From positions 1 through 64,000 of IMG/VR virus record IMGVR_UViG_3300028030_000010: DNA of 64,000 bases; one strand, given 5' to 3'. This DNA is from a virus. Both the position numbers and the translations under genes were made by a program. The notes under the pieces were generated by a model. The model did no database searches. It worked only from the letters and a program-made list of their open reading frames with translations, and was not told the origin of the DNA. This document shows positions 33,270 through 42,410 of the stretch, piece by piece; within the stretch, counting starts at the first letter, position 1; each line of letters begins with the position of its first letter.

Positions 33270-35405
33270 ATGTCATTAAGAATAAGACCTTACGTAAGTG
33301 TAGCTGAGTCAATTGCTCAAACAGCTCCTAACTTACTTCAAGTTACAATGCCAACTATTATAGTTGGACCTGCGGTGGATGAAAAAACTGGTTTTGACGC
33401 AGAGTTGGATTTTACTGTTATAAACAACGCTAGAATTTCTGATTTGCTTGCATTAGATTCTACTGGTAAAGTATTTAAAATTGCTGGTATTAGACCTGGT
33501 GCTACTATAGACGTGTCTAGCTTAGAGTTTGGTGCTAAAGAATTAAGTAGCGTTGTTGATTTTGCTGGGAAAGAACTTCATTTTCATGTTAAATCTTCTA
33601 CAGAAAAACACATTCTTGTATTAGAAAGTGGAGATAATTATGTTACAGAGCAAGATCTATTAGATAAAGGTGTTTTAATTGGGGATGATTTAACTATAAA
33701 TCCTCCAACAGAAGATGATGCGCCATTTACATCTAAAATTAGAGACTTTGGTAGAGATGATGATGGAAATCTATTAGTGTATCTATGGGATGAAGTTCCT
33801 TATGATGTGGATGAGACCACTTCATTAACTGCAAGCATTACAAAATATTTTAATAATGTAGCTTTAACTAAATCAGGCTTCACAATAGAAAATGTGGTAG
33901 GTTTTAGTGATAGCGTACTAATTAAAGGACCTGGTAGTTTTTCATTTGATTATTTTGTGTATCAGCCTACAGATGTAACTCCAGACTTTTCAAATATAAA
34001 AGTTTCAATTACTCCTTTAGTATTACCTAACACAAATCAAATAAAAATAACAGCATCAGCAAAAGATGGAAGATTATTTAACTGGTTTGTTGCAAATAGA
34101 ACAGATATTGCAAATCAAATCATTGATGTAAATTATAATAACTATCAAACTATTATAGGTAAAGGAACAATTAAAAACAAATTAGGTAAAGCTCTTGAGC
34201 TAATAGCTAATGAAATTCCAGGATTTAATGTGAAAATTTTTGTAGTAGAAAATGATAGCGATGACGCTTATACAAAAGCTCTAAATATACTTTCAACATC
34301 TACTAAAGCTTATCAAGTTAGTTGCTTAAGTGATTCTGAAAATGTATTAAACGCTTTAATTGGTGCAATCAAAAAAGGTGAACAACCTGAAATTAGTGCA
34401 TACAAAATGGGAATCTTTGCTCCAAGATTGCCTTTAATTTCTAAAAAACTAACACTAACTGATGCAACTATTACTGACAACGGAGATGGTACATTTACTA
34501 TTGAAACTCCTACAGGTGGATTTAGTGTAAGTGGAATTAGAGAAGGTGATGTGATAATTGGTTCTGAAGATTTAAAAATCGCAGATGAAGAATATTACAA
34601 TACAGTAGGAGAACCGTATACTGCTAAAGCAGTTGCAACTGTAACTACAGTAATCACTGATAAAAAACTTATAGTTACTCCTATTATATCTAACGCTAAT
34701 GTTGCTGAGGCTTTAAGCGGTCAAAATATAGTATTTATTTCTATTAACAACAAAGATGTTGTTGCAGATAGAATTAAAAAATTAGCTGAAAGTATTAATA
34801 ATATGCATATGGTGCTTGTTTTTCCTGATAAATTCATTATAGATGAAGAATTAGTTCCTGGTTATTATGTTGCTAGCCTTCTAGCTGCTATAATGGGACA
34901 TTTGCCTCCTCAACAAGGTTTAAGCAATCTATCTGTCAGAACTGTTGATAGAGTAGTTGGGTCTTCTTTCTATTATACTGACACAGAATTAGATGAAATT
35001 GCGGCAAGTGGGGTTACTGTGTTAGCTCAATCAAGTTATGACACTCCTCCATTTATAATTAGACAACTTACAACAAACATGAATTCTCTGGAAGAAATGG
35101 AGATTAATAAAGTTAGATGTTTAGATTATGCTGCTTTATCTATTAAAAATGTTGTAGATGGTTATGTAGGAAAAAGAAACGTTACTCAAAGAAACGTTAG
35201 TGATATAGCAGAGACAATTAAAGCTACTTTAAACAATATTATTAGAACAACAGCAAATGACTTATTAGGAAGCGTGATTACTAGTTATAAAATAAACAAT
35301 ATTGCAATTCCTGAGGATGAGCCTGATGCTATCACAGGAGATATAGAGGTGTATACACCAACATCTCTAAATGCAATTAGATTGTTTGTTAAATCAAAAA
35401 GTTAA
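33270..35405 (+). CDS. Tail sheath protein
   Basis: 711 residues, at the long end for the family. N-terminal MSLRIRPYVSVAESIAQTAPN with TIIVGPAVDE and the C-terminal conserved part (GYYVASLLAAIMGHLPPQQGLSN, RTVDRVVGSSFYYTD, GVTVLAQSS, then LDYAALSIKNVVDGYVGKRN) match phage contractile-tail sheaths. It forms the outer contractile layer around the tube. Extra length lies in the middle beta domains. AAAAGGAAAGAAG precedes the start, and the tube gene follows after 10 bases. Confidence 0.9.
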   Translation: MSLRIRPYVSVAESIAQTAPNLLQVTMPTIIVGPAVDEKTGFDAELDFTVINNARISDLLALDSTGKVFKIAGIRPGATIDVSSLEFGAKELSSVVDFAGKELHFHVKSSTEKHILVLESGDNYVTEQDLLDKGVLIGDDLTINPPTEDDAPFTSKIRDFGRDDDGNLLVYLWDEVPYDVDETTSLTASITKYFNNVALTKSGFTIENVVGFSDSVLIKGPGSFSFDYFVYQPTDVTPDFSNIKVSITPLVLPNTNQIKITASAKDGRLFNWFVANRTDIANQIIDVNYNNYQTIIGKGTIKNKLGKALELIANEIPGFNVKIFVVENDSDDAYTKALNILSTSTKAYQVSCLSDSENVLNALIGAIKKGEQPEISAYKMGIFAPRLPLISKKLTLTDATITDNGDGTFTIETPTGGFSVSGIREGDVIIGSEDLKIADEEYYNTVGEPYTAKAVATVTTVITDKKLIVTPIISNANVAEALSGQNIVFISINNKDVVADRIKKLAESINNMHMVLVFPDKFIIDEELVPGYYVASLLAAIMGHLPPQQGLSNLSVRTVDRVVGSSFYYTDTELDEIAASGVTVLAQSSYDTPPFIIRQLTTNMNSLEEMEINKVRCLDYAALSIKNVVDGYVGKRNVTQRNVSDIAETIKATLNNIIRTTANDLLGSVITSYKINNIAIPEDEPDAITGDIEVYTPTSLNAIRLFVKSKS

Positions 35406-35415
35406 AGGATAAGCG

Positions 35416-35748
35416 ATGGCAACAATTTCAGTACAACAAAACACAGGTTCTTGTAACGCAGTAATTGTTGGGTTCAATATTTCTTATGGAAATGATGCTC
35501 AACCTATTTATGAAGCTGGTCAAAAAAATATTTCTTGTGTAGTTGAAATTGAAGCAATGGCTCAAGTTTCAATTCAAAAAGCCCTCTTTAAAGAGGGGCA
35601 ATATACTACGGAAGTTAGTGCTATAAATCTTGCAAAAGTACCTAGCTTAACTTTGCAAGATGCAGTGGTTAAATACGGATACAGTGCTTCATCAGGTCAA
35701 GCATATGTTGTTGAAGATTTAACAATCATAGGAAGAAAGAGCAATTAG
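35416..35748 (+). CDS. Tail tube protein
   Basis: 110 residues, beta-rich (MATISVQQNTGSCNAVIVGFNISYG...IIGRKSN), placed directly after the sheath gene as in most myoviruses. It probably stacks as hexamers to form the inner tube. Small for the family (usually 120-180), which makes the call probable but not certain. Codons are moderately biased, as expected for an abundant protein. Confidence 0.7.
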   Translation: MATISVQQNTGSCNAVIVGFNISYGNDAQPIYEAGQKNISCVVEIEAMAQVSIQKALFKEGQYTTEVSAINLAKVPSLTLQDAVVKYGYSASSGQAYVVEDLTIIGRKSN

Positions 35749-35751
35749 TTA

Positions 35752-37581
35752 ATGTTAGGATTCTTAAAAAGAAAAATTAAATTTCTTTCTTCCTCTTCTC
35801 ATTCTAATGAAGAATCACCTTTTTCTGCAAAATTAGACATAACAAAAGATAATATTTTTTTAGGTGTTGTTTTGGATGTTGATACAGAAAATGACTATAT
35901 AAGAGTTCATTTATTTCATTTAGATGACGATATATCTATTCCTAATCAACTAGATTTAGGGTTGAAACAAAATGATATGGTTTTAGTTGCTAGGGGCGAT
36001 GGAGTGTTCCATCTTTTAGGGAAAACCAACATTGAGCATAACAAAAGTTTTCAGCATGTGTTTTCTATAAAAGATGGAACTCTTACAAAAAAGCCTGTAG
36101 ATGGAAATGTAAGAAAATTTTATAAAGACATACATTTTGATGATTTTACTCCTGGTGAGATAATTAGGCATATTAAAGTAACTGGATACAGAATAAATGA
36201 AAAATTTATTGATATATTTTCTGGAATAGCTAGATTTACTTTAACATTTAGTCATGCTTTTATGAGAGCTTACAATATAATGTTTAAGCTTGTAGAAAAC
36301 GATTCATATATTCATTTCAAAGAAACTAAAGACAAAAAAGCATATCATTTCTTTTTTTGGTCCAATGAAGATAGTAAGCTAGATAAAAAATATTTTATAG
36401 AAATAAAAGGGGATGTGGAAACTTGTTTGAGTGAGAAAAACATCAAAATTAACAACCCTCCTTTTGATTTTGACAATGTTGTCTACATGAAAATAATTAT
36501 GTCATCAAAACCTTTTGCCAAAAAGAAATCTAAAATAGAACACGAATACATAGACAGAAAAAATAACTTCATTGGAGAAGGGGAAGATAAAATAAATTCG
36601 AATGTATATGACAAAATAAATTCATTCACAAACGCTGAAAATTTATTTGACAAAGAATTAAAGATAACTTTTAATTCTGTTGAGTTTTACCCAGCACTTA
36701 TAGAAATAAATGATATTTATGGACATAGAAAGATATTTTCTATTTCTGAAACTATTGTTGTCATGAATGAAAGCAATCACTATAAAGAAAAAAATTTAAT
36801 TATTACAGACAAAAATACACTAATATGGCAATCCTCTTATGAAGAATACAACAACCCTTATTCTGAGAATTCTTTTAAAATTACTAAAAACTATTCAAAC
36901 GAAGAATATCATAATTTTTATAACAGGCTAAATAAATTCTGGAGAGAGTATCAAGAGAGAAATCTATTTGTAAACATTCAAGCCGAACACTGTTCTAATT
37001 GTGATTTGAGAACAATGAAGATAGAATATAGTCCGATCTATTATTTTAAAGGCAATAATATAAATTACCATTTACAAAATCAATCTGACAATCCACCAAT
37101 ATATTCTATTAACCTAGATTCACCAAATGGAAAAATAAATAATATAATTTCTGTTGACAATGGTTTTATCTTAAATGGAAAAAAGGAAGGTGAAGATTTT
37201 GGTTTCTTATTAAATAAAACTTACTTTTTAAGTAAGGGTATTGAAAATGTTATTTTTAATGAAGCAAAATTCGCATCTTTTAAAGATGCAAATACTTTTG
37301 TTAACAATTTACTTATTAACGAGTCTATTTCTGCTAAAAAGAATTTTATATTATCTAGTGGAAATAGTTTTATAGTAAAAGCAAAAAACATTTATCTAGA
37401 AGGTGAACAAATTGCCAGTAAAGCTGAATATATCACCTCTATTGCATCTAAAAATATCGTTCTGTATGTATCTGACATTATTAGCGCAAGTCAACAAACT
37501 CAAACTTCTGCATTATTCCTAACTCCTAGTTTTATCAGCACAACTCCAAACATTTCTTTACCAGGATACTGCAAATGTTGA
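35752..37581 (+). CDS. Baseplate spike/OB-fold protein (probable)
   Basis: 609 residues. Residues about 35-95 (IFLGVVLDVDTENDYIRVHLFHLDDD, then DMVLVARGDGVFHLLG) fit an OB-fold like those of gpV/gp5-type spike proteins. The middle is a large beta-rich domain with CSNCDLRTMK. The last 90 residues alternate short strands (NFILSSGNSFIVKAKNIYLEGEQIAS) like a beta-helix spike tip, ending LPGYCKC, where a Cys pair might bind metal. No clear ribosome-binding site is seen 5' of the ATG. Likely the membrane-puncturing spike. Confidence 0.55.
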   Translation: MLGFLKRKIKFLSSSSHSNEESPFSAKLDITKDNIFLGVVLDVDTENDYIRVHLFHLDDDISIPNQLDLGLKQNDMVLVARGDGVFHLLGKTNIEHNKSFQHVFSIKDGTLTKKPVDGNVRKFYKDIHFDDFTPGEIIRHIKVTGYRINEKFIDIFSGIARFTLTFSHAFMRAYNIMFKLVENDSYIHFKETKDKKAYHFFFWSNEDSKLDKKYFIEIKGDVETCLSEKNIKINNPPFDFDNVVYMKIIMSSKPFAKKKSKIEHEYIDRKNNFIGEGEDKINSNVYDKINSFTNAENLFDKELKITFNSVEFYPALIEINDIYGHRKIFSISETIVVMNESNHYKEKNLIITDKNTLIWQSSYEEYNNPYSENSFKITKNYSNEEYHNFYNRLNKFWREYQERNLFVNIQAEHCSNCDLRTMKIEYSPIYYFKGNNINYHLQNQSDNPPIYSINLDSPNGKINNIISVDNGFILNGKKEGEDFGFLLNKTYFLSKGIENVIFNEAKFASFKDANTFVNNLLINESISAKKNFILSSGNSFIVKAKNIYLEGEQIASKAEYITSIASKNIVLYVSDIISASQQTQTSALFLTPSFISTTPNISLPGYCKC

Positions 37582-37994
37582 TTAGTTATTATGATTCTAA
37601 TGTAAATTTAGCATATAACCATTATTACACATTTCACGATTTAAAAACAAAGGACAGTTTAACTATATTAAAAGACCTTGAAGAAACATTAAATTTAAGC
37701 GAGAATAAATTTAAAGTTGCCAAAAGTGTATGTGGGGCCACATTGATAGATGGAAAACTTTCATACATTTCATTAAGCGATTTGAAATACAAATATCCAG
37801 ACAAATATAACAATTTAATTGAAGTATACACAAATTTATACAATGTTTCTCTTAGTTCTATAAAATATGGAGACATGATTATTTCATACGATGAAAAATT
37901 TTATGTATCAGGCAATTCTCCAATTGAAAACATACGAAATATTGTGTATAATGTGTTATCAGTTTCTATACTAGAAGATTATAAAAAACTATAA
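37575..37994 (+). CDS. Unknown tail protein, 139 aa
   Basis: Overlaps the previous gene by 7 bases. Mixed helical and beta, with YYDSNVNLAYNHYYTF at the start and KYGDMIISYDEKFYVSGNSP near the end. Located between spike and tail-chaperone genes. Not recognised; tail assembly role by context. Confidence 0.55.
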   Translation: MLISYYDSNVNLAYNHYYTFHDLKTKDSLTILKDLEETLNLSENKFKVAKSVCGATLIDGKLSYISLSDLKYKYPDKYNNLIEVYTNLYNVSLSSIKYGDMIISYDEKFYVSGNSPIENIRNIVYNVLSVSILEDYKKL

Positions 37995-38003
37995 AGGTAA
38001 AAC

Positions 38004-38612
38004 ATGGAAAAAGACATTGTAACAACAGTAAAAGAAGATCTATTTAAGAAAGAATCAGAAACTAAAACTCAACACGTAGATAATGATAAAATTCAAAACC
38101 AAACATTAAAAAACAAACCAAATGATGATTCGGAAAAATCAATTGAACAAATTTTATCAGAGCTTGAAAGAACAAAAGACGATTTGAAACAAGCGTTATT
38201 AGAATTAGCGGAAAACGATACCTATAAAGAAGAATTCAGTCTTTTAAATAAAATTCCTATTATTCTAGAAGTTCAAAAACCAATTACTGCAGATGCCTTT
38301 TATGAAATAATAGCTGAATTATCTGATGTAAGTATAAACAAATTTGAATTTATATATGGAATATACACAGTTGCTGCAACTTTAAAAAAATATAAAAACG
38401 TTGAGCTCAACGAACATTGTAAAAAACAATTGGAAGAAAAACTTAGCAAAATAGATGATTTAGAAAAAGAGAAATTAATTTTAAAATGTAAAGCTGATTT
38501 TATAGAAAAAAATATTCCTTTACCTATTCTTTCTGCTTTAGAAAAAGAAGTTATCAGGTTTAATAGATTTGTTAATCTTTTTTCACGTAAGGAGATTCTG
38601 GATTTTTTATAG
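38004..38612 (+). CDS. Tail assembly chaperone G
   Basis: 202 residues directly upstream of the tape measure gene, overlapping the frameshifted GT product. N-terminal part is charged and disordered; the C-terminal 130 residues are helical (DAFYEIIAELSDVSINKFEFIYGIYTVAATL). G-type chaperones bind the tape measure and guide tube polymerisation. The frame ends at TAG (38610-38612), directly after the slippery heptamer T TTT TTA, so most ribosomes stop here. Confidence 0.8.
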   Translation: MEKDIVTTVKEDLFKKESETKTQHVDNDKIQNQTLKNKPNDDSEKSIEQILSELERTKDDLKQALLELAENDTYKEEFSLLNKIPIILEVQKPITADAFYEIIAELSDVSINKFEFIYGIYTVAATLKKYKNVELNEHCKKQLEEKLSKIDDLEKEKLILKCKADFIEKNIPLPILSALEKEVIRFNRFVNLFSRKEILDFL

Positions 38613-38914
38613 AAGAAGAGTATATAGCTGACTATATACTCTTTTTTGGTAATAAAAAATCTATTTATCCGTTTATTAGAAAACTTATCTTTTTAGCCTA
38701 CCAAGTTAAACAATCTCAGGAAAAGAAAAGGAGATTTTTAGAAACAAGCATACTTTCTACATCTATTTTGCTTACTAAAACAAAAAACAATAATTTTGAT
38801 ATAATATTTGACATGATGAAAGAATATGAAATTACTCTTTTCGGAAAAGATAAAAATGATGAACAAAATTTAGATATTGATGAGATTGTTGAATTTTTAA
38901 ATAGAGGAAAGTAA
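38004..38914 (+). CDS. Tail assembly chaperone GT, -1 frameshift product
   Basis: A -1 slip at T TTT TTA (38603-38609) continues into the only open frame of the gap and adds 101 residues (IEEEYIADYILFFGNKK...EFLNRGK) before TAA at 38912, one base before the tape measure ATG. Total 303 residues. Three signals are visible: an internal AAGGAG at 38589-38594, eight bases before the heptamer; the heptamer itself; and a perfect 12-bp hairpin (38616-38627 with 38632-38643) six bases after it. This matches the G/GT arrangement of lambda and many other phages, with unusually complete signals. Confidence 0.85.
38589..38643 (+). promoter_or_regulatory. Programmed -1 frameshift signal
   Basis: AAGGAG, an 8-base gap, slippery T TTT TTA, a 6-base spacer and a 12-bp stem with a CTGA loop. 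Distances match those known to stimulate dnaX-type frameshifting. Confidence 0.85.
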
Positions 38915-41900
38915 ATGTTTGCATATGATTCTAATTTTGATTTAAACAATCCGTTTTATTTATATTTGTTAATGAAAGCTAAAAACAATCAACATATTTT
39001 TAATCATGCGATAGGATACAATCCATTTTTGATGCAAGATGATGATAGTTATGGATTCGACATCATAAACCATGTACCTTATTTGAATAGTCCATTTGTT
39101 GAACACGATTTTGGGTTAAAAGACATTTGGCTTCAAAAATGGGGAGCTTCTAGACAATTAGGGTTAAACAATATTTATGCTAATTTAGCTGCACAACAAC
39201 AATATGAATTAGAAGCTGAAAGCTTAAAAATAGGACTTTTCTCGACAGGTTTACAAGTAGGAAGTTTGGCTTTAGGTGGATGGATTGGAATACCTATTGG
39301 AATGGGAATAGATTATTTAACAGACAAGTATAAAGAAAATATCCACAAAATATATGCTCAAAATCAAAAAGTAAATATATTAACTTCTGGTTTATTAGGA
39401 GAAACAGGGGTTGATACTGGTTTATCTGCAAAAGAAGTCAAAGGTATTTCTAGATATATTAGAAAACTAGCTGTAGATGATGATTTGTTTAGTGCAGACG
39501 ATATTCAAGACATGATGCTTAAATTAACGAAAACAGGATTTTTAAACAATGTTAATTCTTCGCAAGAATTTAAAAAGATAACAAGAATTCTTAAAGATAG
39601 AGTTAAAGACTTAGCTGAATTTTTAGGAGAAACAGACCCTTCAAAATTATTAAACGATTTAGCTAAATATAAGAGTTTAGGATTTAACGCAAAACAATCA
39701 TTTGATATGATTAAATCGATAAAGATAGCATCTGATTTAAGTGGGATTAACAAAGAATTAATAGGACAAATGATTGGATTAGCAACATCTCAAGAAAACC
39801 CTCTATCAATAGATAGAAGATTAGTAGCTAAACAGCTAACCACTCAATTGTATCAAATAAACTATTTATCTAGAGGACCTTTTCAATCACATTATTTAAC
39901 AAACAGAAAAGAATATATGAATGCATATATGACCGCAAACCAAAAAGCAGAAGTTGCTCTAAATACTCAATTTGGATTTGATACAAATAAAGATGTGTAT
40001 TTAGCTATGGTATATGCTCAAAAGCATAAAATTAGCTTGCAAAAAGCATTCGACATAATTCAAAATATGAACACTACACAAAAAAGCGAATTAGTTAATA
40101 AATTTTCTACAGAAATAAAAGACTTTAGTAGAATATTTTTTGATAAAAATGCTTTAGCTACAGTAGTTCAAGAAAACCCTGAAGTAGGTAACTTGCATAT
40201 AAAAAGAACTCCTTTACAGAGATTGATAGATAGGGCTATAGAACAATTAGGTGGAAAAGCAACTGTCGAACAAATAGTTTCATTTTTGTCTCTAAATGGC
40301 TTTAATTCTAGAGAGATCTCGGCTGCAGTCCCTCTTATTGAAAACAGATTAAAGTTTGGCAATTGGAAAATGTTAGATTTACAAACAGAATCAGCTGAAT
40401 TCAAAAAACAAACATTAGACATACTTAACGAAAGGATAAAATATAAACAAAGACATGGATTTATTAACACTGTCGGCAGATGGATAAGAGGTGCAGAAAA
40501 CTGGATCACAGAATTTTTTGGTGGAGGCACTGGAGAAGATTTATTTAGCGAAGAGAAGCTCAGAGAAATGGCATTAAAATATAAAGCATCTGACAATAAT
40601 GAATATAGCCTCTATTTTAGAAGTCAAAACTTTAAAGAATTAACCGGAGCAAAAACATTTAAACAATATTTAAAAAATTTGGTTACCTATGGCAAAAAAT
40701 ACAAACACCCTCAGCTAACAGACGATAAAATAGAAGAAAACTTGGAAGAAGTGTCTGATTTTGCTGACAAAACAGGCTTAGATAAATATTTTGACAAAGA
40801 CTTTATTAGATATTCTTTTAAAAAAGAATGGTTAAAAGAAAATGTTTCTAATCCTTATCAATACTTCAAGCATTTATATAAAGAAAAATATAAAATGTTA
40901 AAATCTGATGATATGTTTAACAGCTTCTTAAATCCTTCAATAGAAGTGTTTACTCAATTAAGGACTCCTACAAAAAAAGTTGCCGAGTTTTTAGAGGAAC
41001 ACCCTGAATATGGTCAGTTTATTTCAAATAAAGGTTTAAGAGGTAGATTCCAAGTTGAATTAATGGCGTCTCTTTATGATAAGAATTTGTTACCTGAACC
41101 GGCTAAAACAGCAAAAATAATGAAAGCAGCTAATTTATATTTTGATTTAGCTAAATCAGGCAAACAAAATCAGTTTGAGGAAGAACTAAAAAAAAGAAAC
41201 ATTGTTCTAAATGAAGAGAGTATTAAAACCATAAAAGAAACATATTCTGCTTATGCAGACAAAACAACTCAAAAATCAAAATTAATAGAAGCAGCAATAA
41301 AAGGAGATGCAGAAGAATTTAAAGCGCAATTATTTAAAAGTTATGCGTTAGATAATACAGATATTGAATCATTAAAAAGAGAATTCAAAGATTTAGGGGT
41401 TGATGAAGATTTTATCAACATTTTAAATAAAAGAGAATTTGGAAATTTATCAAATATTTTTAAATCTAGAAAAGAAAAAGAAGGTTTAAAGGCGGCAGAA
41501 AAATTTTTAGGGGTATTAAATAGTGTAAATATATCTAAAAATGTTAGAAGTAAAATTGAAAAAGCCATAGAAAGTGGCGATAAAGAAGCTCTAGCTAAGG
41601 CAATAGACCTAATCAAAGATAAAAATGTAAAATACAAAGTAGCAAAAGGGGCTTTAGCTTTTACCCAATCAATGAAAGAACAAGATATTGATGAAGACGA
41701 ATGGGGGAAACTATTTAAAATAGCAAAAATAGACACCAGAAAAAAAGCATGGAAAAACATAGAAAACATTACTCACTTATTAGGAATAGATTACGCATCT
41801 AATGAAGAAAAATTAAAAATTATCCAAAAATGGAGTCAATCTCCTATAGAAGCTTTAGAGGAAATTAACAAAATAAGAAAAGCGCATCATCAGTCAAGTT

Positions 41901-42109
41901 TAGATTTGTCAGATTTAGATAGAATTGCTAAAATAACTTCAACTCAAAAACTTTTAGGATTGAAAGATAAATCAACTTTAAGTTTTATGGAAAAAGCGAG
42001 TCAATTAGATACTAAAAATCTTGAAGTAATGCAAGTAACAATACAAAAAGAAATGTTAAAAGAAATGAGTGAATCAAGAAAATTATTGAAAAAAATTGCA
42101 GAATCTTAA
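38915..42109 (+). CDS. Tape measure protein
   Basis: 1064 residues, the longest gene of the tail block, following the chaperone pair. It is mostly helical with a hydrophobic Gly-rich segment near residues 110-140 (GLFSTGLQVGSLALGGWIGIPIGMGI) as in tape measures that line the tube and are ejected. At about 1.5 A per residue it would set a tail of roughly 160 nm, an estimate from length only. The C-terminus ends RKLLKKIAES, again a K-x-A motif. Confidence 0.85.
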   Translation: MFAYDSNFDLNNPFYLYLLMKAKNNQHIFNHAIGYNPFLMQDDDSYGFDIINHVPYLNSPFVEHDFGLKDIWLQKWGASRQLGLNNIYANLAAQQQYELEAESLKIGLFSTGLQVGSLALGGWIGIPIGMGIDYLTDKYKENIHKIYAQNQKVNILTSGLLGETGVDTGLSAKEVKGISRYIRKLAVDDDLFSADDIQDMMLKLTKTGFLNNVNSSQEFKKITRILKDRVKDLAEFLGETDPSKLLNDLAKYKSLGFNAKQSFDMIKSIKIASDLSGINKELIGQMIGLATSQENPLSIDRRLVAKQLTTQLYQINYLSRGPFQSHYLTNRKEYMNAYMTANQKAEVALNTQFGFDTNKDVYLAMVYAQKHKISLQKAFDIIQNMNTTQKSELVNKFSTEIKDFSRIFFDKNALATVVQENPEVGNLHIKRTPLQRLIDRAIEQLGGKATVEQIVSFLSLNGFNSREISAAVPLIENRLKFGNWKMLDLQTESAEFKKQTLDILNERIKYKQRHGFINTVGRWIRGAENWITEFFGGGTGEDLFSEEKLREMALKYKASDNNEYSLYFRSQNFKELTGAKTFKQYLKNLVTYGKKYKHPQLTDDKIEENLEEVSDFADKTGLDKYFDKDFIRYSFKKEWLKENVSNPYQYFKHLYKEKYKMLKSDDMFNSFLNPSIEVFTQLRTPTKKVAEFLEEHPEYGQFISNKGLRGRFQVELMASLYDKNLLPEPAKTAKIMKAANLYFDLAKSGKQNQFEEELKKRNIVLNEESIKTIKETYSAYADKTTQKSKLIEAAIKGDAEEFKAQLFKSYALDNTDIESLKREFKDLGVDEDFINILNKREFGNLSNIFKSRKEKEGLKAAEKFLGVLNSVNISKNVRSKIEKAIESGDKEALAKAIDLIKDKNVKYKVAKGALAFTQSMKEQDIDEDEWGKLFKIAKIDTRKKAWKNIENITHLLGIDYASNEEKLKIIQKWSQSPIEALEEINKIRKAHHQSSLDLSDLDRIAKITSTQKLLGLKDKSTLSFMEKASQLDTKNLEVMQVTIQKEMLKEMSESRKLLKKIAES

Positions 42110-42119
42110 AGGAATATAA

Positions 42120-42410
42120 ATGGCGAAATGCAAGGTAGTTTTAAGTAGAAACATTACTAAAACATATGAAGTTCCTATAGATAGTCCTATTAATGGCAAT
42201 CAAAAAATACGAAAAGACATTGAGGTTAAAGGTGGCATAATTGAAGCTTCAATATTAGAAACAAACGAGACATATCCTGTTACAGGTATGCTTTTTTCGT
42301 CTGTATTTACAGGTCCTTATATTGTGTCTTCACAAGGAGTTGTAAAAGAGGGTGGAGAATCACCTAACCCTAACTTGTTATCTACAACTACTATTTTAGG
42401 TGTAATGTAA
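42120..42410 (+). CDS. Unknown beta-rich tail protein, 96 aa
   Basis: Follows the tape measure by 10 bases with AAAGGAATATAA. Short beta strands (CKVVLSRNITKTYEVPIDSPI; GMLFSSVFTGPYIVSS). Stop overlaps the next ATG (TAATG). Small distal-tail or hub-adaptor protein by position; no diagnostic motif. Confidence 0.6.
   Translation: MAKCKVVLSRNITKTYEVPIDSPINGNQKIRKDIEVKGGIIEASILETNETYPVTGMLFSSVFTGPYIVSSQGVVKEGGESPNPNLLSTTTILGVM

Noticed and set aside
38612-38914. Separate gene between chaperone G and the tape measure
   Set aside because: The open frame has no start codon near its beginning and is reached by a -1 slip at a perfect heptamer with SD and hairpin.
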